Of a stretch of DNA of 64,000 nt, positions 47,575 through 57,111 are shown piece after piece. The notes below the pieces were generated by a model. That model was not told where the DNA came from and did not search any database. It saw only the letters and a program-made list of their open reading frames with translations. The stretch is from contig JANWIG010000055.1 in NCBI GenBank assembly GCA_025449975.1, forward strand, positions 1-64,000, in the 5' to 3' direction. Source of the stretch: Thermoactinomycetaceae bacterium (GTDB taxonomy: Bacteria; Bacillota; Bacilli; Thermoactinomycetales; Thermoactinomycetaceae). Numbering within the stretch: position 1 is the stretch's first letter; every line of letters starts with the position of its first letter. The position numbers and the translations under genes were made by a program.

Positions 47575-48288
47575 TCACCCATCCTTAATCTTTTCTAACA
47601 ACGGCTTTACTTCCTCGATCGGGATTGCGAACCCGATGCTTTGAGAGGGATAAATCATCAGGGTATTGATCCCGATCACTTTTCCCAGCATATTGATCAA
47701 GGGACCGCCGCTATTTCCGGGATTGATCGCCGCATCTGTTTGGATGACATAACGAAAAGAACGTTGCCCCGCTTTAAGTAGTGGACGATTTTTTCCGCTG
47801 ATGATTCCCACAGTGACGGATTGTTCCAACCCAAAAGGATTTCCGACAGCGATTACCCATTCTCCTACTTCGGTATGCATTGAACTACCAAGTGAAAGTG
47901 TTTTTAACGGTCGAGGCGCACGGATGCGGATCAGCGCGATGTCTCGGTTGGGATCGGACCAGACTGGAATGGCTTGAAAAATCTTCTTATAACCAGCGAC
48001 TTTGACCCAGATCTTATCTGCCTCCCGAATCACATGATCGTTGGTCAAGATAAAACCGCTGTGATGAACGATAAAACCAGAGCCAAACTGGCGAGTAGTC
48101 TGTTGATTATGGGAAAAGAGTTGACTCCAAATCGTTTCATGAAAATCATTTATTTTGGGTTTTTGTGTCGTCGTTAAGGAGACAACGCCATCACGGACTT
48201 GACGAACAATGGAGACAAAATGATTGACAGGATGGGTAGCAGCTGTATGTGATTTTCTACTGGAAAAACGAATTTTACGTCCGTTCAT
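47575..48288 (-). CDS. Trypsin-like (HtrA-type) serine protease without PDZ domain
   Basis: About 237 residues from the ATG at 48288 after AGGAGTG; an ATG at 48366 lacks a ribosome site. The catalytic triad is His85 (LTNDHVI), Asp116 (NRDIALI) and Ser193 (NPGNSGGPL). Resembles the HtrA protease core, but there is neither a PDZ domain nor a transmembrane anchor, and no signal peptide from this start. It may be cytoplasmic; YyxA- or YvtA-type relatives are membrane anchored. Substrate unknown. Confidence 0.85.
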   Translation of the reverse strand: MNGRKIRFSSRKSHTAATHPVNHFVSIVRQVRDGVVSLTTTQKPKINDFHETIWSQLFSHNQQTTRQFGSGFIVHHSGFILTNDHVIREADKIWVKVAGYKKIFQAIPVWSDPNRDIALIRIRAPRPLKTLSLGSSMHTEVGEWVIAVGNPFGLEQSVTVGIISGKNRPLLKAGQRSFRYVIQTDAAINPGNSGGPLINMLGKVIGINTLMIYPSQSIGFAIPIEEVKPLLEKIKDG

Positions 48289-48378
48289 TTTTTTCACTCC
48301 TATCGGATCGTTCATATAGTGTATGAAGCAAGAAAGCGGAAGAACAGGGCAAATGGCTTTTAGCAAACACCTAACCTA

Positions 48379-48413
48379 AATGTAAACTTGATATAATTAA
48401 CTGATTGACAATT
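48379..48413 (+). promoter_or_regulatory. Possible BirA operator / promoter of bioY
   Basis: The half-sites ATGTAAAC and GATTGACAAT lie about 15 nt apart, similar to the Firmicute BirA operator (TTGTAAAC ... GTTTACAA), with TATAAT at 48392-48397 between them. Placed about 60 nt before bioY. Confidence 0.4.
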
Positions 48414-48470
48414 GAAGTGATTCAATTTAACTTATAGATAGATTTATTAAATAAAAAGGAGATTGCACTT

Positions 48471-49031
48471 ATGGATCGTTCTTCTTTACGCAATATGATC
48501 TTAGCCGCCCTGTTCGTCGCGTTACTAGCGATCGGTGGACAGATCAACATTCCTGTCGGACCAGCTCCGATTACACTACAAACTTTGATTTTAATGCTCA
48601 TTGGCTCCCTTCTGGGCGCGCGTTGGGGACTGATTAGCCTATTGGTATTTGTTGCTTTGGCAGCTGTGGGTGTCCCTGTACTTACTGCGGGAAAAGGAGG
48701 ACTCGCTGCCTTGATGGGGCCCACCGGCGGCTATGTCCTCAGTATGCCGCTTGCCGCTTTTGTCATCGGTTGGCTGGTTGGAAGATGGGGACGCGATGGA
48801 AAGATCAAGGCATGGCAACTTACCGTTGCTCATATCATTGGGGGGATTGTCATTGTTCATGCGATTGGTTTTCCTTGGCTATTAGCTGCAACAGGAATGC
48901 CAGTCAATGAGGCTTTTACCAGCGCCCTGCTCATCTTTTTACCAGGAGATCTCTTAAAAGCCTTGGTCGCTACCGGAGTTGTATTGGCCTTGTATCAAGC
49001 GGTTCCTCAACTGCGACAAACAAAAAATTGA
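48471..49031 (+). CDS. bioY: Biotin transporter BioY
   Basis: A 186-residue S-component of an ECF-type vitamin transporter. Six membrane helices; family landmarks are VALLAIGGQINIPVGPAPITLQTL and GPTGGYVLSMPLAAFVIG. It works with a shared ECF energising module encoded elsewhere, or alone at low rate. AAAAGGAG precedes the ATG. Single gene. Confidence 0.95.
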   Translation: MDRSSLRNMILAALFVALLAIGGQINIPVGPAPITLQTLILMLIGSLLGARWGLISLLVFVALAAVGVPVLTAGKGGLAALMGPTGGYVLSMPLAAFVIGWLVGRWGRDGKIKAWQLTVAHIIGGIVIVHAIGFPWLLAATGMPVNEAFTSALLIFLPGDLLKALVATGVVLALYQAVPQLRQTKN

Positions 49032-49072
49032 ATTTTAGTTTTGCAAAAGATTCGATGTCATTTCTAACTACG

Positions 49073-49101
49073 ATTAGCGCCAACACGGGCGCTTTTTTGT
49101 T
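49073..49101 (+). terminator. Terminator after bioY
   Basis: The short GC-rich stem GCGCC/GGGCGC with loop AACAC is followed by TTTTTTG. Confidence 0.75.
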
Positions 49102-49213
49102 GGGATGCTGAGAGGTTCGAATCGGGATGGGGGAGGCAGGGGGCTCCGATCCGACTAAGAAGACGGCTTTATGTTAAAATGAAATAGAAATAAATAGAAA
49201 AAGGAGTAAATAT

Positions 49214-50251
49214 ATGAGATACTCACCTATTCAGCCTCTGTGCGAAAAAAGTATGCAACAGGCGAGCTATCATTTAAAACAGCTGACAAAACCGGTGAAC
49301 AGTTTGGGACAACTGGAACAGATCGCTGTTCAGCTGGCAGGGATTCACCGTGAAGTGTTTCCTGACATTTCCCGTAAAGCAGTCATTATTATGTGTGGGG
49401 ATCATGGAGTTGCCCGTGAGGGAGTGAGTGCCTACCCACAGCAATTGACTGCTTTAATGATTCAAAACTTTTGCCAAGGAAAGGCTGCAATCAATGTCCT
49501 CTCCCGATTGGCTGGAGCGGAGGTGGTCGTCGTCGATGTAGGAAGTTATATGACGGAAGTTCCGCCACAAGTGATCAATCGGAAAGTGCGCTATGGAACA
49601 GAAAACATCGTGGAACAAGAAGCGATGACCGAAGAGGAAGCAGTCCAAGCGATCCAAGCTGGAATCGACACCGTCGCTGCTTTAAAAGCCAAAGGAATTC
49701 AACTGCTAACCGTTGGTGAGATGGGAATCGGAAATACGACGATTGCTTCTGCATTGACAGCCGCTTTTAGTAGACAACCCGTCTCCGATTTAGTCGGAAG
49801 AGGAACAGGGATTGATGATCAAGCCCTCCAGCGAAAGATCCAAGTGATTGAAGCGGCTCTTCAACGTCATCAGCCGGATCCATCGCAACCCCTCAAAGTA
49901 TTGGCGCAACTGGGAGGACTGGAAGTGGCAGGCATGGCTGGCTGTTACATCGGCGCGGCTTCCTATGGCATTCCGGTCATCGTCGATGGAGTCATTTCCA
50001 CCGTCGCCGCTTATATTGCCGTTAATTTAGATACACGCGTCCGTGACTATTTGTTTGCCTCGCATCTATCGGTGGAACCGGCACACTCGATTTTACTTAA
50101 AGCATTGGGACTCACTCCGATGATTCAAGCGCGGCTTTGTCTCGGCGAAGCCAGTGGAGCAGCGTTGGCTTTTCCTTTCTTTGATGCTGCTACTGCCATT
50201 ATGCGCGAAATGGCGACATTTGCAGACTTAGGCTTACAAGGTCCAGAGTAA
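49214..50251 (+). CDS. cobT: Nicotinate-nucleotide-dimethylbenzimidazole phosphoribosyltransferase CobT
   Basis: 345 residues; makes alpha-ribazole phosphate, the lower-ligand precursor of cobalamin. Motifs: IMCGDHGVAREGVSAYP near 60, GEMGIGNTTIASAL near 172, and the catalytic Glu in LCLGEASGAAL near 315. AAGGAG precedes the ATG. It is separated by about 12 kb from the other cobalamin genes of the window (cobD, cobU, cobS), with the CRISPR operon between. Confidence 0.95.
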   Translation: MRYSPIQPLCEKSMQQASYHLKQLTKPVNSLGQLEQIAVQLAGIHREVFPDISRKAVIIMCGDHGVAREGVSAYPQQLTALMIQNFCQGKAAINVLSRLAGAEVVVVDVGSYMTEVPPQVINRKVRYGTENIVEQEAMTEEEAVQAIQAGIDTVAALKAKGIQLLTVGEMGIGNTTIASALTAAFSRQPVSDLVGRGTGIDDQALQRKIQVIEAALQRHQPDPSQPLKVLAQLGGLEVAGMAGCYIGAASYGIPVIVDGVISTVAAYIAVNLDTRVRDYLFASHLSVEPAHSILLKALGLTPMIQARLCLGEASGAALAFPFFDAATAIMREMATFADLGLQGPE

Positions 50252-50253
50252 GA

Positions 50254-50293
50254 TAAAAAAGGTGATCCTCACTAAGAGGATCGCCTTTTTTAT
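50254..50293 (+). terminator. Terminator after cobT
   Basis: The stem AAAAAAGGTGATCCTC / GAGGATCGCCTTTTTT with loop ACTAA. Confidence 0.9.
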
Positions 50294-50362
50294 CGCAGTT
50301 CCATCATTGTTTTCAATAGTTTTTTATCCGAATTGGGGAATAAGAAGGAATTTTGTTCCTTA

Positions 50363-50390
50363 TTGTCAAATATTGAACTAGTACTATTGT
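50363..50390 (+). promoter_or_regulatory. Possible promoter of the cmr operon
   Basis: TTGTCA at 50363-50368 and TATTGT at 50385-50390 with a 16-nt spacer, about 65 nt before the preferred cmr1 start. No other strong candidate is evident between the cobT terminator and cmr1. Confidence 0.3.
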
Positions 50391-50455
50391 GTAAGGTCGG
50401 TTTGTTTGTTGGTAAAGCGGGAATTTATGAAGCAGTTTGTCTTGGAGAAAGGATT

Positions 50456-51580
50456 GTGAGAAGGTTGCAGGAATGCTTAACGGTTACTTTTAAAGTGGTC
50501 ACTCCCCTTTTTTTGGGAGGGGCGAACCCACAGCAAGCAGAAATCCGTCTCTCTTCAATCAAAGGCTGTCTCCGCTACTGGTATCGCGCGATCAATGCAG
50601 CGTATAACCAACCAAATAAAAAAGGTTGGACACCCGAAGAATGGCTTTTTGGCGGATCCGAAAAAGGTGTCGGTCGGTTTTTGATGAGAGATGTGACGGG
50701 AAAAGTCCGTGTTGAGGAATATAAAGATGATAGTCGAAGAGGAAGATATAGAGGTTATCAGAAGGGAAAATTTGATGATCTTAAATATATCACTTTTCCG
50801 TATCGTAAAACCGTTCGCACGTATATATCTGAAAAACAGAAGATCCAAGTTCAGTTTTTAATGAGACCGGAATCGTCGAACGAAAAACGAGAGAAAAATT
50901 GGCGAGAGTTGATGTCAACAATCTGGTTATTGGGACATATCGGTGGTCTCGGCTCACGGAGCCGGAGAGGGTTTGGGACGGTTGCTTTACATAGTTGGGA
51001 AATAGAGGGAAAGGCGAGTGAAGATTTTAGAAAAACGATAGAAAAAATCAAAGAGGATCTACCTATCGCTCACTCTGTTTCAACAAAGACCAATAAAGAA
51101 TGGTTAAAGATATTTTCTTCTACTTTGCAAACGATTCAGAGTTGGTTTCAGAGGTATGAAGGTTCCCCACATACTGTTATTAATAGGGAATCTAATTTTT
51201 ATTTAAATGCAAGAGGATATGATACTTGGGAGCGGGCTATGAGTGAAGGGGCGAACTGCTTGAAGGAGTTTCGTAATAAGAAAGGGTTAGGGAGAGTCGC
51301 TCTTGGTTTACCGATGATCATTCCGAGAGGACCCCAATTTTTACCTAGTGATCAAAGAGATCAAAACCGAGTCGCTTCTCCGGTTTTGTTGCGTGTAATC
51401 GAAATTGGTAGAAGTTATTATCCCTTTTTTGCGGTGCTATCGGCACCATTTCCCCGAAAAATTGTAGCAAAAGAAAAGAGGGGAGCGAACAAAACGCATC
51501 CCATTCCTTATCAAGCAGTCATAAAAGATTTTAAGCAACACCTCTTGAAGCGAGGATATAAACAGGAGGACATTAGATGA
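50456..51580 (+). CDS. cmr1: Type III-B CRISPR RAMP protein Cmr1
   Basis: About 374 residues; a RAMP (RRM-fold) subunit that caps the target-proximal end of the Cmr complex. The hallmark is TPLFLGGANPQQAEIRLSSIKGCLRYWYRA near residues 14-44, followed by the second glycine-rich stretch GLGSRSRRGFG near 165. I choose GTG 50456 with GGAG 8 nt upstream, because the longer frame from 50333 adds residues without family resemblance. First gene of the operon; overlaps cas10 by 4 nt. Confidence 0.93.
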   Translation: MRRLQECLTVTFKVVTPLFLGGANPQQAEIRLSSIKGCLRYWYRAINAAYNQPNKKGWTPEEWLFGGSEKGVGRFLMRDVTGKVRVEEYKDDSRRGRYRGYQKGKFDDLKYITFPYRKTVRTYISEKQKIQVQFLMRPESSNEKREKNWRELMSTIWLLGHIGGLGSRSRRGFGTVALHSWEIEGKASEDFRKTIEKIKEDLPIAHSVSTKTNKEWLKIFSSTLQTIQSWFQRYEGSPHTVINRESNFYLNARGYDTWERAMSEGANCLKEFRNKKGLGRVALGLPMIIPRGPQFLPSDQRDQNRVASPVLLRVIEIGRSYYPFFAVLSAPFPRKIVAKEKRGANKTHPIPYQAVIKDFKQHLLKRGYKQEDIR

Positions 51581-53532
51581 GCGAGAATCAGTATTTGCAT
51601 TTTACCATCGGACCCGTTCAATCATTTGTTGCCCAATCACGCCGAACAAGAGATCTGCTAGCTGGTTCCTTTCTGCTTTCCTATTTATCTGGACATGCGA
51701 TGATGGCAATCATTCGACCCCAAAACAATCTATCGGGTGGAAATATTGTTTTTCCCTATGTTCATCAGCGCCAGGGAGAGGAAATGGGTTTGAAAGATCC
51801 CCTGCTTCAGGCGATTAGCCGGACGATGGATGGTGAAGTGATCGGCGAAGGACCGTGGGTAGGTTCACTGCCTAATCGCTTTAAAGCGGAGATTCCAGCT
51901 GGGGAGAATCCGGTAGAATATGCAGTGGCTTGTGAAAAAGTGGTCAAAAAGGCTTGGAAGCGCATAGCAGATGCTGTCTGGGAGAAAATAGCACCGGCGT
52001 CTACCGGTCAGACCAAAGAGATTTGGGACCGGCAAGTGAACCATTTTTGGGATATTGCTTGGGTGATTGGAGAAGATTCCGATCTGCTTGATCGGCGAAA
52101 AAATTGGCGTAGTTATCTTCCGACCATTGAAGGAGGGGATAAATGCACCTTAATCAATACCTTGCAAGAGCTTTCCGGCTTTTATCGTAGAGAGAAGCCA
52201 AGAGATCAAGACGAGTTTTGGAAAAGCTTGCGTAGTGTTTTATCGGAGGAAAAAGATTTATCCAAAAGTTATGACCTTCGTGAAAATGAGCGTCTCTCAG
52301 CGATTGCCCTAATTAAACGGCTATTTATCCGCGAAGATGTGACTGAACGTGCAATTGGTTGGAGATTTCCGATCGATGCCCGAAAGTTTCCCTCCACATC
52401 CTATATGGCTGTGATCCCTTGGTTGTCGCAAGTCGTAAAAAAAGCTCCAAAGCAGGGACAAACATATACAGAGACAGCGCGAAAATGTGGTGTAGAGCTA
52501 AGCGAATACGGAAAAAGATTTCTTTCTCTACGCTCCTCTCCATACTCTATTATTAATCTTCAGGGACAGGCATTTCATAAAACCTATTTGGACAATGATC
52601 GTAACTTTCAAAACGAGGAAGCTACACCTGAGAAGTGGCAGCAGATGAAAGAAGCCTATCAGCAGCTGATCACAAAAATGGATGGGGAAGGACCGAATTC
52701 TTATTTTGCCATGCTACTTATGGACGGGGATCGCTTGGGTGCCCTGCTTCAACAAGAGAAAATGGGTGAGAGAGGGATTGGACAGAAGCTGAGCCAAGCA
52801 TTAGCGAGGTTTACAAAAAAAATTAAGTGTTTGGTAGCTAAATATGATGGGGTGACCATCTACGCTGGTGGGGATGATGTCCTCGCTATGTTTCCGATGG
52901 AACGAGCTTTGCCAGCAGCGGTAGAAATACGGGAAGAATATCTGACTTCCTTTGAAAAAGAGATGGGCAAGACAGAGAAAAAAGCGACGATTTCCGGAGC
53001 GATTGTCTATTCTCATTTTCAGTCTCCATTGCAAGGGGTATTGCAGTTTGCTCATCAGTTATTGGATGAGGAAGCAAAAGAAAGATCTGGCAGAGATAGT
53101 TTGGCGATCGGGGTTTGGAAAAGTTCAGGAATTGATCTGGTATGGTCAGCCCCTTGGGAGCGAGTCTATGACAGCGGAGAAAGTTTGACCAATTTAGAAA
53201 AAATAGCGCGAGGATTTTCTGCCGAAGGATCTGAGGTGACGAATAGTTTTCTCTATAAGTTACGAGAGTTATATGAACAATCACCAAAATTTGATCCTGA
53301 CCCGACAAAGAATAGGGAAATATTACTTGAGCTGATCGCTGCTGACCTTGTTCGGATCAAGGGTGTCTCTCAATTGAATATCGAGGAAGCGAAAAACAGA
53401 ATCGAACCACTACTAAATCTTTGTTTTCGAGCGAGGTATAACGATCAGAGAATACTGCTAGAAGAGGATGATTTTCGATCAGCAGGAGCATTATTAGTTC
53501 GCTTTTTAGCACAGATGAGGGAGGAAAGATGA
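51577..53532 (+). CDS. cmr2: Cas10 / Cmr2 cyclic-oligoadenylate synthase
   Basis: 651 residues, large subunit of the Cmr complex. The N-terminus begins directly with HFTIGPVQSFVAQSRRTRDLLAGS, so the HD nuclease domain usually found ahead of it is missing. Palm domains carry DGDRLG (Asp383, Asp385) and an intact GGDD at 431-434, the active site that makes cyclic oligoadenylates from ATP when target RNA is bound. Translationally coupled to both cmr1 and cmr3. Confidence 0.95.
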   Translation: MSENQYLHFTIGPVQSFVAQSRRTRDLLAGSFLLSYLSGHAMMAIIRPQNNLSGGNIVFPYVHQRQGEEMGLKDPLLQAISRTMDGEVIGEGPWVGSLPNRFKAEIPAGENPVEYAVACEKVVKKAWKRIADAVWEKIAPASTGQTKEIWDRQVNHFWDIAWVIGEDSDLLDRRKNWRSYLPTIEGGDKCTLINTLQELSGFYRREKPRDQDEFWKSLRSVLSEEKDLSKSYDLRENERLSAIALIKRLFIREDVTERAIGWRFPIDARKFPSTSYMAVIPWLSQVVKKAPKQGQTYTETARKCGVELSEYGKRFLSLRSSPYSIINLQGQAFHKTYLDNDRNFQNEEATPEKWQQMKEAYQQLITKMDGEGPNSYFAMLLMDGDRLGALLQQEKMGERGIGQKLSQALARFTKKIKCLVAKYDGVTIYAGGDDVLAMFPMERALPAAVEIREEYLTSFEKEMGKTEKKATISGAIVYSHFQSPLQGVLQFAHQLLDEEAKERSGRDSLAIGVWKSSGIDLVWSAPWERVYDSGESLTNLEKIARGFSAEGSEVTNSFLYKLRELYEQSPKFDPDPTKNREILLELIAADLVRIKGVSQLNIEEAKNRIEPLLNLCFRARYNDQRILLEEDDFRSAGALLVRFLAQMREER

Positions 53533-54671
53533 TGGGGCGCATTTGGTCGTTTCGAGCATTGGATACGTTATTTATTCGTGATGGTACACCGTTTCATCGG
53601 GGTGAACTTGGCTCAGCTCAACCGAGAAGCATTTTTCCTCCCTTGATGTATACCATGCAAGGAGCGATTCGGACGGAGCTTGCATCTCGTCAAGGATGGA
53701 AGCCAAAACAACCGTTGCCGGAAGAATTGGGAGATGGTGATGATTTAGGCGATTTGAATCTACAAGGACCTTATCTACGCTTTCGAGGAAAACTATTGTT
53801 GCCAGCGCCAACTTTGTTATTTGGAAAGAAAGGTGACCATGGTTGGAAATTGACCCGTTTACTTCCCGGAAAGCCAGCTCGATGTGATTTGGACCCGAAC
53901 AAGGACGTTTGTTTACCTGTGCTCAAGCAGCGAATCGACGGTGGAGATTTATTTCAAGGATGGGTGACTACGAAAGGTTTGAAACAGATTCTAGCAGGTG
54001 GAATTCCTCAAGATACTGAGCTTTTTCAAACGAAAGAGTTATGGAAAGAGGAGATCCGTACCGGAATCATGCAGGATTATCAAACAAAAATCGTACGGGA
54101 TGGGCATCTTTATTCGATTCAACATGTTCGACCAGTTGATGGATTAGAAATACTAGTTGGAGTGAAGGGAATTCCTGAGACATGGCAGCCGCAAGAATCA
54201 TTTGGTGTCACTCTTGGAGGCGAAGGAAGAGCGGCTCAGGTTCATGTGCTTAGTTCAGAAGAAACTGATGATCTACTGGAAGAGATGTCGTCGTTACAGC
54301 TTGCACCCGATGCCTTGGAGGAAGAAGAAAAAGTTCGCTTCACTATTTCTCTGATAACAGTAGGATCTTATCCTGAAAATGAAATAAGTAATGTTATTCG
54401 TTTTGGTCCCATTTCTTTTTTACAAGAATGGTGTGTGTCGGCAAGCATTGGCAAAGTGATGCAAGTAGGTGGATGGGATTTGAAAAAGAATCTGCCACGT
54501 CCGCTGCGACCGCTCATCCCGGCAGGAAGCACGTGGTTTTATGAAGTACCAAGGGATCAAAAAGAAGAGATTGCTGCTCTGCTAGAGGACTTTACAAATC
54601 AGGGGATCAGTCCATATGGCATGGGTCAGATGGTCATCGGAAGATGGGAAACGAGAGGAGAGAAGAAATGA
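53529..54671 (+). CDS. cmr3: Type III-B CRISPR protein Cmr3
   Basis: A 380-residue RAMP protein that sits next to Cas10 and holds the 5' handle of the crRNA. The opening WSFRALDTLFIRDGTPFHRGELGSAQPRSIFPP is typical; the C-terminal glycine-rich region ISPYGMGQMVIG closes the fold. Start ATG 53529 overlaps the cas10 stop (ATGATG; 53532 is equally possible). Overlaps cmr4 by 4 nt. Confidence 0.93.
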   Translation: MMGRIWSFRALDTLFIRDGTPFHRGELGSAQPRSIFPPLMYTMQGAIRTELASRQGWKPKQPLPEELGDGDDLGDLNLQGPYLRFRGKLLLPAPTLLFGKKGDHGWKLTRLLPGKPARCDLDPNKDVCLPVLKQRIDGGDLFQGWVTTKGLKQILAGGIPQDTELFQTKELWKEEIRTGIMQDYQTKIVRDGHLYSIQHVRPVDGLEILVGVKGIPETWQPQESFGVTLGGEGRAAQVHVLSSEETDDLLEEMSSLQLAPDALEEEEKVRFTISLITVGSYPENEISNVIRFGPISFLQEWCVSASIGKVMQVGGWDLKKNLPRPLRPLIPAGSTWFYEVPRDQKEEIAALLEDFTNQGISPYGMGQMVIGRWETRGEKK

Positions 54672-55486
54672 AAGGTTTAATGTTAGGAATGTTAGCAGAA
54701 ACATCGATTCACTCAGGATCTGGACAAGTGTATAGTGTCATCGATTTGCCGGTTGCACGAGAAGCCACGACAAACTATCCCATGATTGCGGGATCATCGT
54801 TAAAAGGTTCTTTACGCAATAAAGTGTTCACCGAATGGAAAGATGAAAAAAAGATAGATAGCATTTTCGGTACTGGCAACGGAATGGGCGGAGTAAGTAT
54901 ATCCGATGCTCGTTTGTTGCTGTTACCTGTTCGTTCGCTGATCGGTCATTTTCGTTGGATTACCTGTCCAAATATCATTGAGCGATTTGTCCGCGATTTA
55001 CAGATGATTGGTAAAAAGTTTACTTTACCCGATTTTCGTAGTCGAATGAAAAGCGAAAGTTTAGTGGCGAATCAAGAAGATCATGTCTTTTTAGAGGAAT
55101 TATCCTATAAGGCGACGAGAGATGAGGAGATTATTCGGCAAGTAAAAGAACTAGTTGCCCAAGTCATTCCGGTTCCTTTTTTAATTGAGAGATTAGAAAA
55201 GCAATTGGTGATTTTGTCAGATGATGAGTTTTCGTATTTTGCTAAATTTGGACTGCCAATTCATGCGCGAAATGTGCTCGCTACGGAGACCAAGAAAAGT
55301 GAAAACTTATGGTACGAAGAGACCCTTCCGTCCGATACGATCATGTATAGTGTCTTTATTTCACGTCCGGGTAACGAAGGTGTACTCGAAGAGTTGAGTC
55401 ATAATTTAACTGAACAACCGTATATTCAGGTGGGTGGAAATGAAACCGTTGGCCAAGGTTGGTTTTTCACTAAAATAGTCGATTAG
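54668..55486 (+). CDS. cmr4: Type III-B CRISPR protein Cmr4 (backbone RNase)
   Basis: About 272 residues from the ATG at 54668 after GAGAGGAGAGAAG. Cmr4 polymerises along the crRNA and cuts bound target RNA every 6 nt. The catalytic Asp is Asp26 in SVIDLPVARE, the same position as in the well-studied Pyrococcus protein, followed by PMIAGSSLKGSLRN. So target RNA cleavage is probably active. Confidence 0.94.
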   Translation: MKGLMLGMLAETSIHSGSGQVYSVIDLPVAREATTNYPMIAGSSLKGSLRNKVFTEWKDEKKIDSIFGTGNGMGGVSISDARLLLLPVRSLIGHFRWITCPNIIERFVRDLQMIGKKFTLPDFRSRMKSESLVANQEDHVFLEELSYKATRDEEIIRQVKELVAQVIPVPFLIERLEKQLVILSDDEFSYFAKFGLPIHARNVLATETKKSENLWYEETLPSDTIMYSVFISRPGNEGVLEELSHNLTEQPYIQVGGNETVGQGWFFTKIVD

Positions 55487-55500
55487 AAGGGAGAAGCGAA

Positions 55501-55929
55501 ATGGAGCGACAGCGAACCTTGGATCAGGAGCGAGCAGCAGATGCTTTGGAGAAAGTTTTACAAATCAAAAATCGACCAGGAAATCAGCAAAAAGGTGATG
55601 ATTACGCAAGTTATGTGACTAGTTTACCGGCTAACATTTTGGTAAATGGATTGGGACAAGCTCTCGCTCAGCTCTTGGCAGCAGCAAAACAGAAAACGGA
55701 AGATCCTCATTTTTGGTTATACGATAATTTAAAAGATTGGATTTTACATAAATCTCCTCTCGCTAACAAATTGAATCCAAATAGAGAAGATAAAGATTTG
55801 CTTCAAGTCATCATGGAGCATGATCGTCGAACCTACCAACATACGCAGGCAGAAACGATGGCTTGGTTGGAGTGGCATAAAAAACTAGCAACGGCCTATC
55901 TCAAACAGCCAGGAAGTGAACAAAGTTGA
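55501..55929 (+). CDS. cmr5: Type III-B CRISPR protein Cmr5 (small subunit)
   Basis: 142 residues, all helical. Start TLDQERAADALEKVLQIK and the central YASYVTSLPANILVNGLGQALAQLLAAAK are typical of Cmr5, which forms the inner filament of the complex. GAAGGGAGAAG precedes the ATG. Overlaps cmr6. Confidence 0.93.
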   Translation: MERQRTLDQERAADALEKVLQIKNRPGNQQKGDDYASYVTSLPANILVNGLGQALAQLLAAAKQKTEDPHFWLYDNLKDWILHKSPLANKLNPNREDKDLLQVIMEHDRRTYQHTQAETMAWLEWHKKLATAYLKQPGSEQS

Positions 55930-57080
55930 TAAAAATGAAAAGGAATCGACCGTTATACAATGATCCGATATTAAATCAGATGAATGCTTGTCCACAAGAT
56001 GCAAACTTGGGGCTTTGGTATGATAAGTTTTGCGATACGTGGACAGAAAGTGGTCAAGCGAACAGAAAACTGGAAAACAATAAAAAGCTGTGGATTGAAA
56101 AAGCGATACGAAGTCAAAAAGATCTTTCAAAGCAAAAGGAGATTCATATCCTCCAACATGAAGCAGTGAAGCGGATGGAAAATTTAGTCACTGTAAAAAA
56201 AGGCAAGCTCCTTTTTATGAAAACAGACTCACGATTTATAACTGGACTAGGGAACTCCAATCCGATTGAAAATGGTTTTGCATGGCACCACACATTAGGA
56301 ACAGCGTATATCCCTGGTTCATCCGTTAAGGGAATCGTCCGTAATTGGGTACAAGAGTGGACAGGAACAGAGGATGAAGAAGTATTGCGTATTTTTGGTT
56401 CGATTAAAAAAGACCAAGGTGAAAGAGTGGGAAGCGTGATCTTTTTTGATGCTTTGGTCATCGAACCAGCCAAATTGGAAATTGAAATGCTTACTCCCCA
56501 TTTTTCAAAGTATTATAAGGATAAACGAAATTCACCAGTCGAATGGTATGCTCCTACTCCTATTCCTTACATGGTGGTGGCAAAGGATCAAACCTTTGTC
56601 TTTGGGGTAGCTCCTCAAAAGAACGATGAGCAAGGACAAAAGGATGTTGCCAAAGTAGCTGGTTGGCTGAAAGAAGCACTTGAATGGACAGGGGCAGGAG
56701 CCAAAACAGCGATTGGGTTTGGGCGTTTTTCAGAGGATTTTCGCCGAAAAGCAGAACGGGAGCAGGAGATCGCTAGCCGAGAAAGAGAACGGCAGCGGAA
56801 AATAAAGCAAGCACAAATGACCCCGATCCAACGTGAAATGTTTGAGGATGGTTATGAAGACGAAAAGAATAAAAGCTTATTTATGGAGCAGATGACTAAA
56901 AAATGGCTGATTCGGATGGAAAGCGAAAAGATCTCGGACGAGGAGAAAAAGGAAATTGCTGAACTGCTCGCCAAATGGTATCAAGAAAAGCTAGAAAAAC
57001 AATGGAAAAAGCCCAACAAGAAAAACAAGGATAAGATCCGACGCATTCAAGCGGCTCTTCAAAAATATGCTAAGGAATAG
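55926..57080 (+). CDS. cmr6: Type III-B CRISPR protein Cmr6
   Basis: 384 residues, a RAMP subunit near the 3' end of the crRNA. Core motif GLGNSNPIENGFAWHHTLGTAYIPGSSVKGIVRNW near 100-135 and the glycine-rich AGAKTAIGFGRF near 270. A long charged helical tail (about 285-384) extends beyond the RAMP fold, which is longer than usual. TTG 55926 with AGGAAG 9 nt upstream is preferred; ATG 55935 is the alternative. Confidence 0.93.
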   Translation: MIKMKRNRPLYNDPILNQMNACPQDANLGLWYDKFCDTWTESGQANRKLENNKKLWIEKAIRSQKDLSKQKEIHILQHEAVKRMENLVTVKKGKLLFMKTDSRFITGLGNSNPIENGFAWHHTLGTAYIPGSSVKGIVRNWVQEWTGTEDEEVLRIFGSIKKDQGERVGSVIFFDALVIEPAKLEIEMLTPHFSKYYKDKRNSPVEWYAPTPIPYMVVAKDQTFVFGVAPQKNDEQGQKDVAKVAGWLKEALEWTGAGAKTAIGFGRFSEDFRRKAEREQEIASRERERQRKIKQAQMTPIQREMFEDGYEDEKNKSLFMEQMTKKWLIRMESEKISDEEKKEIAELLAKWYQEKLEKQWKKPNKKNKDKIRRIQAALQKYAKE

Positions 57081-57111
57081 CCCCTTGAAAAATGAAAAGG
57101 AGGAAGCAAAT

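Noticed and set aside
50333-50455. Longer N-terminus of Cmr1 from 50333
   Set aside because: The extra 41 residues show no Cmr1 resemblance and overlap the promoter region; GTG 50456 has a ribosome site.
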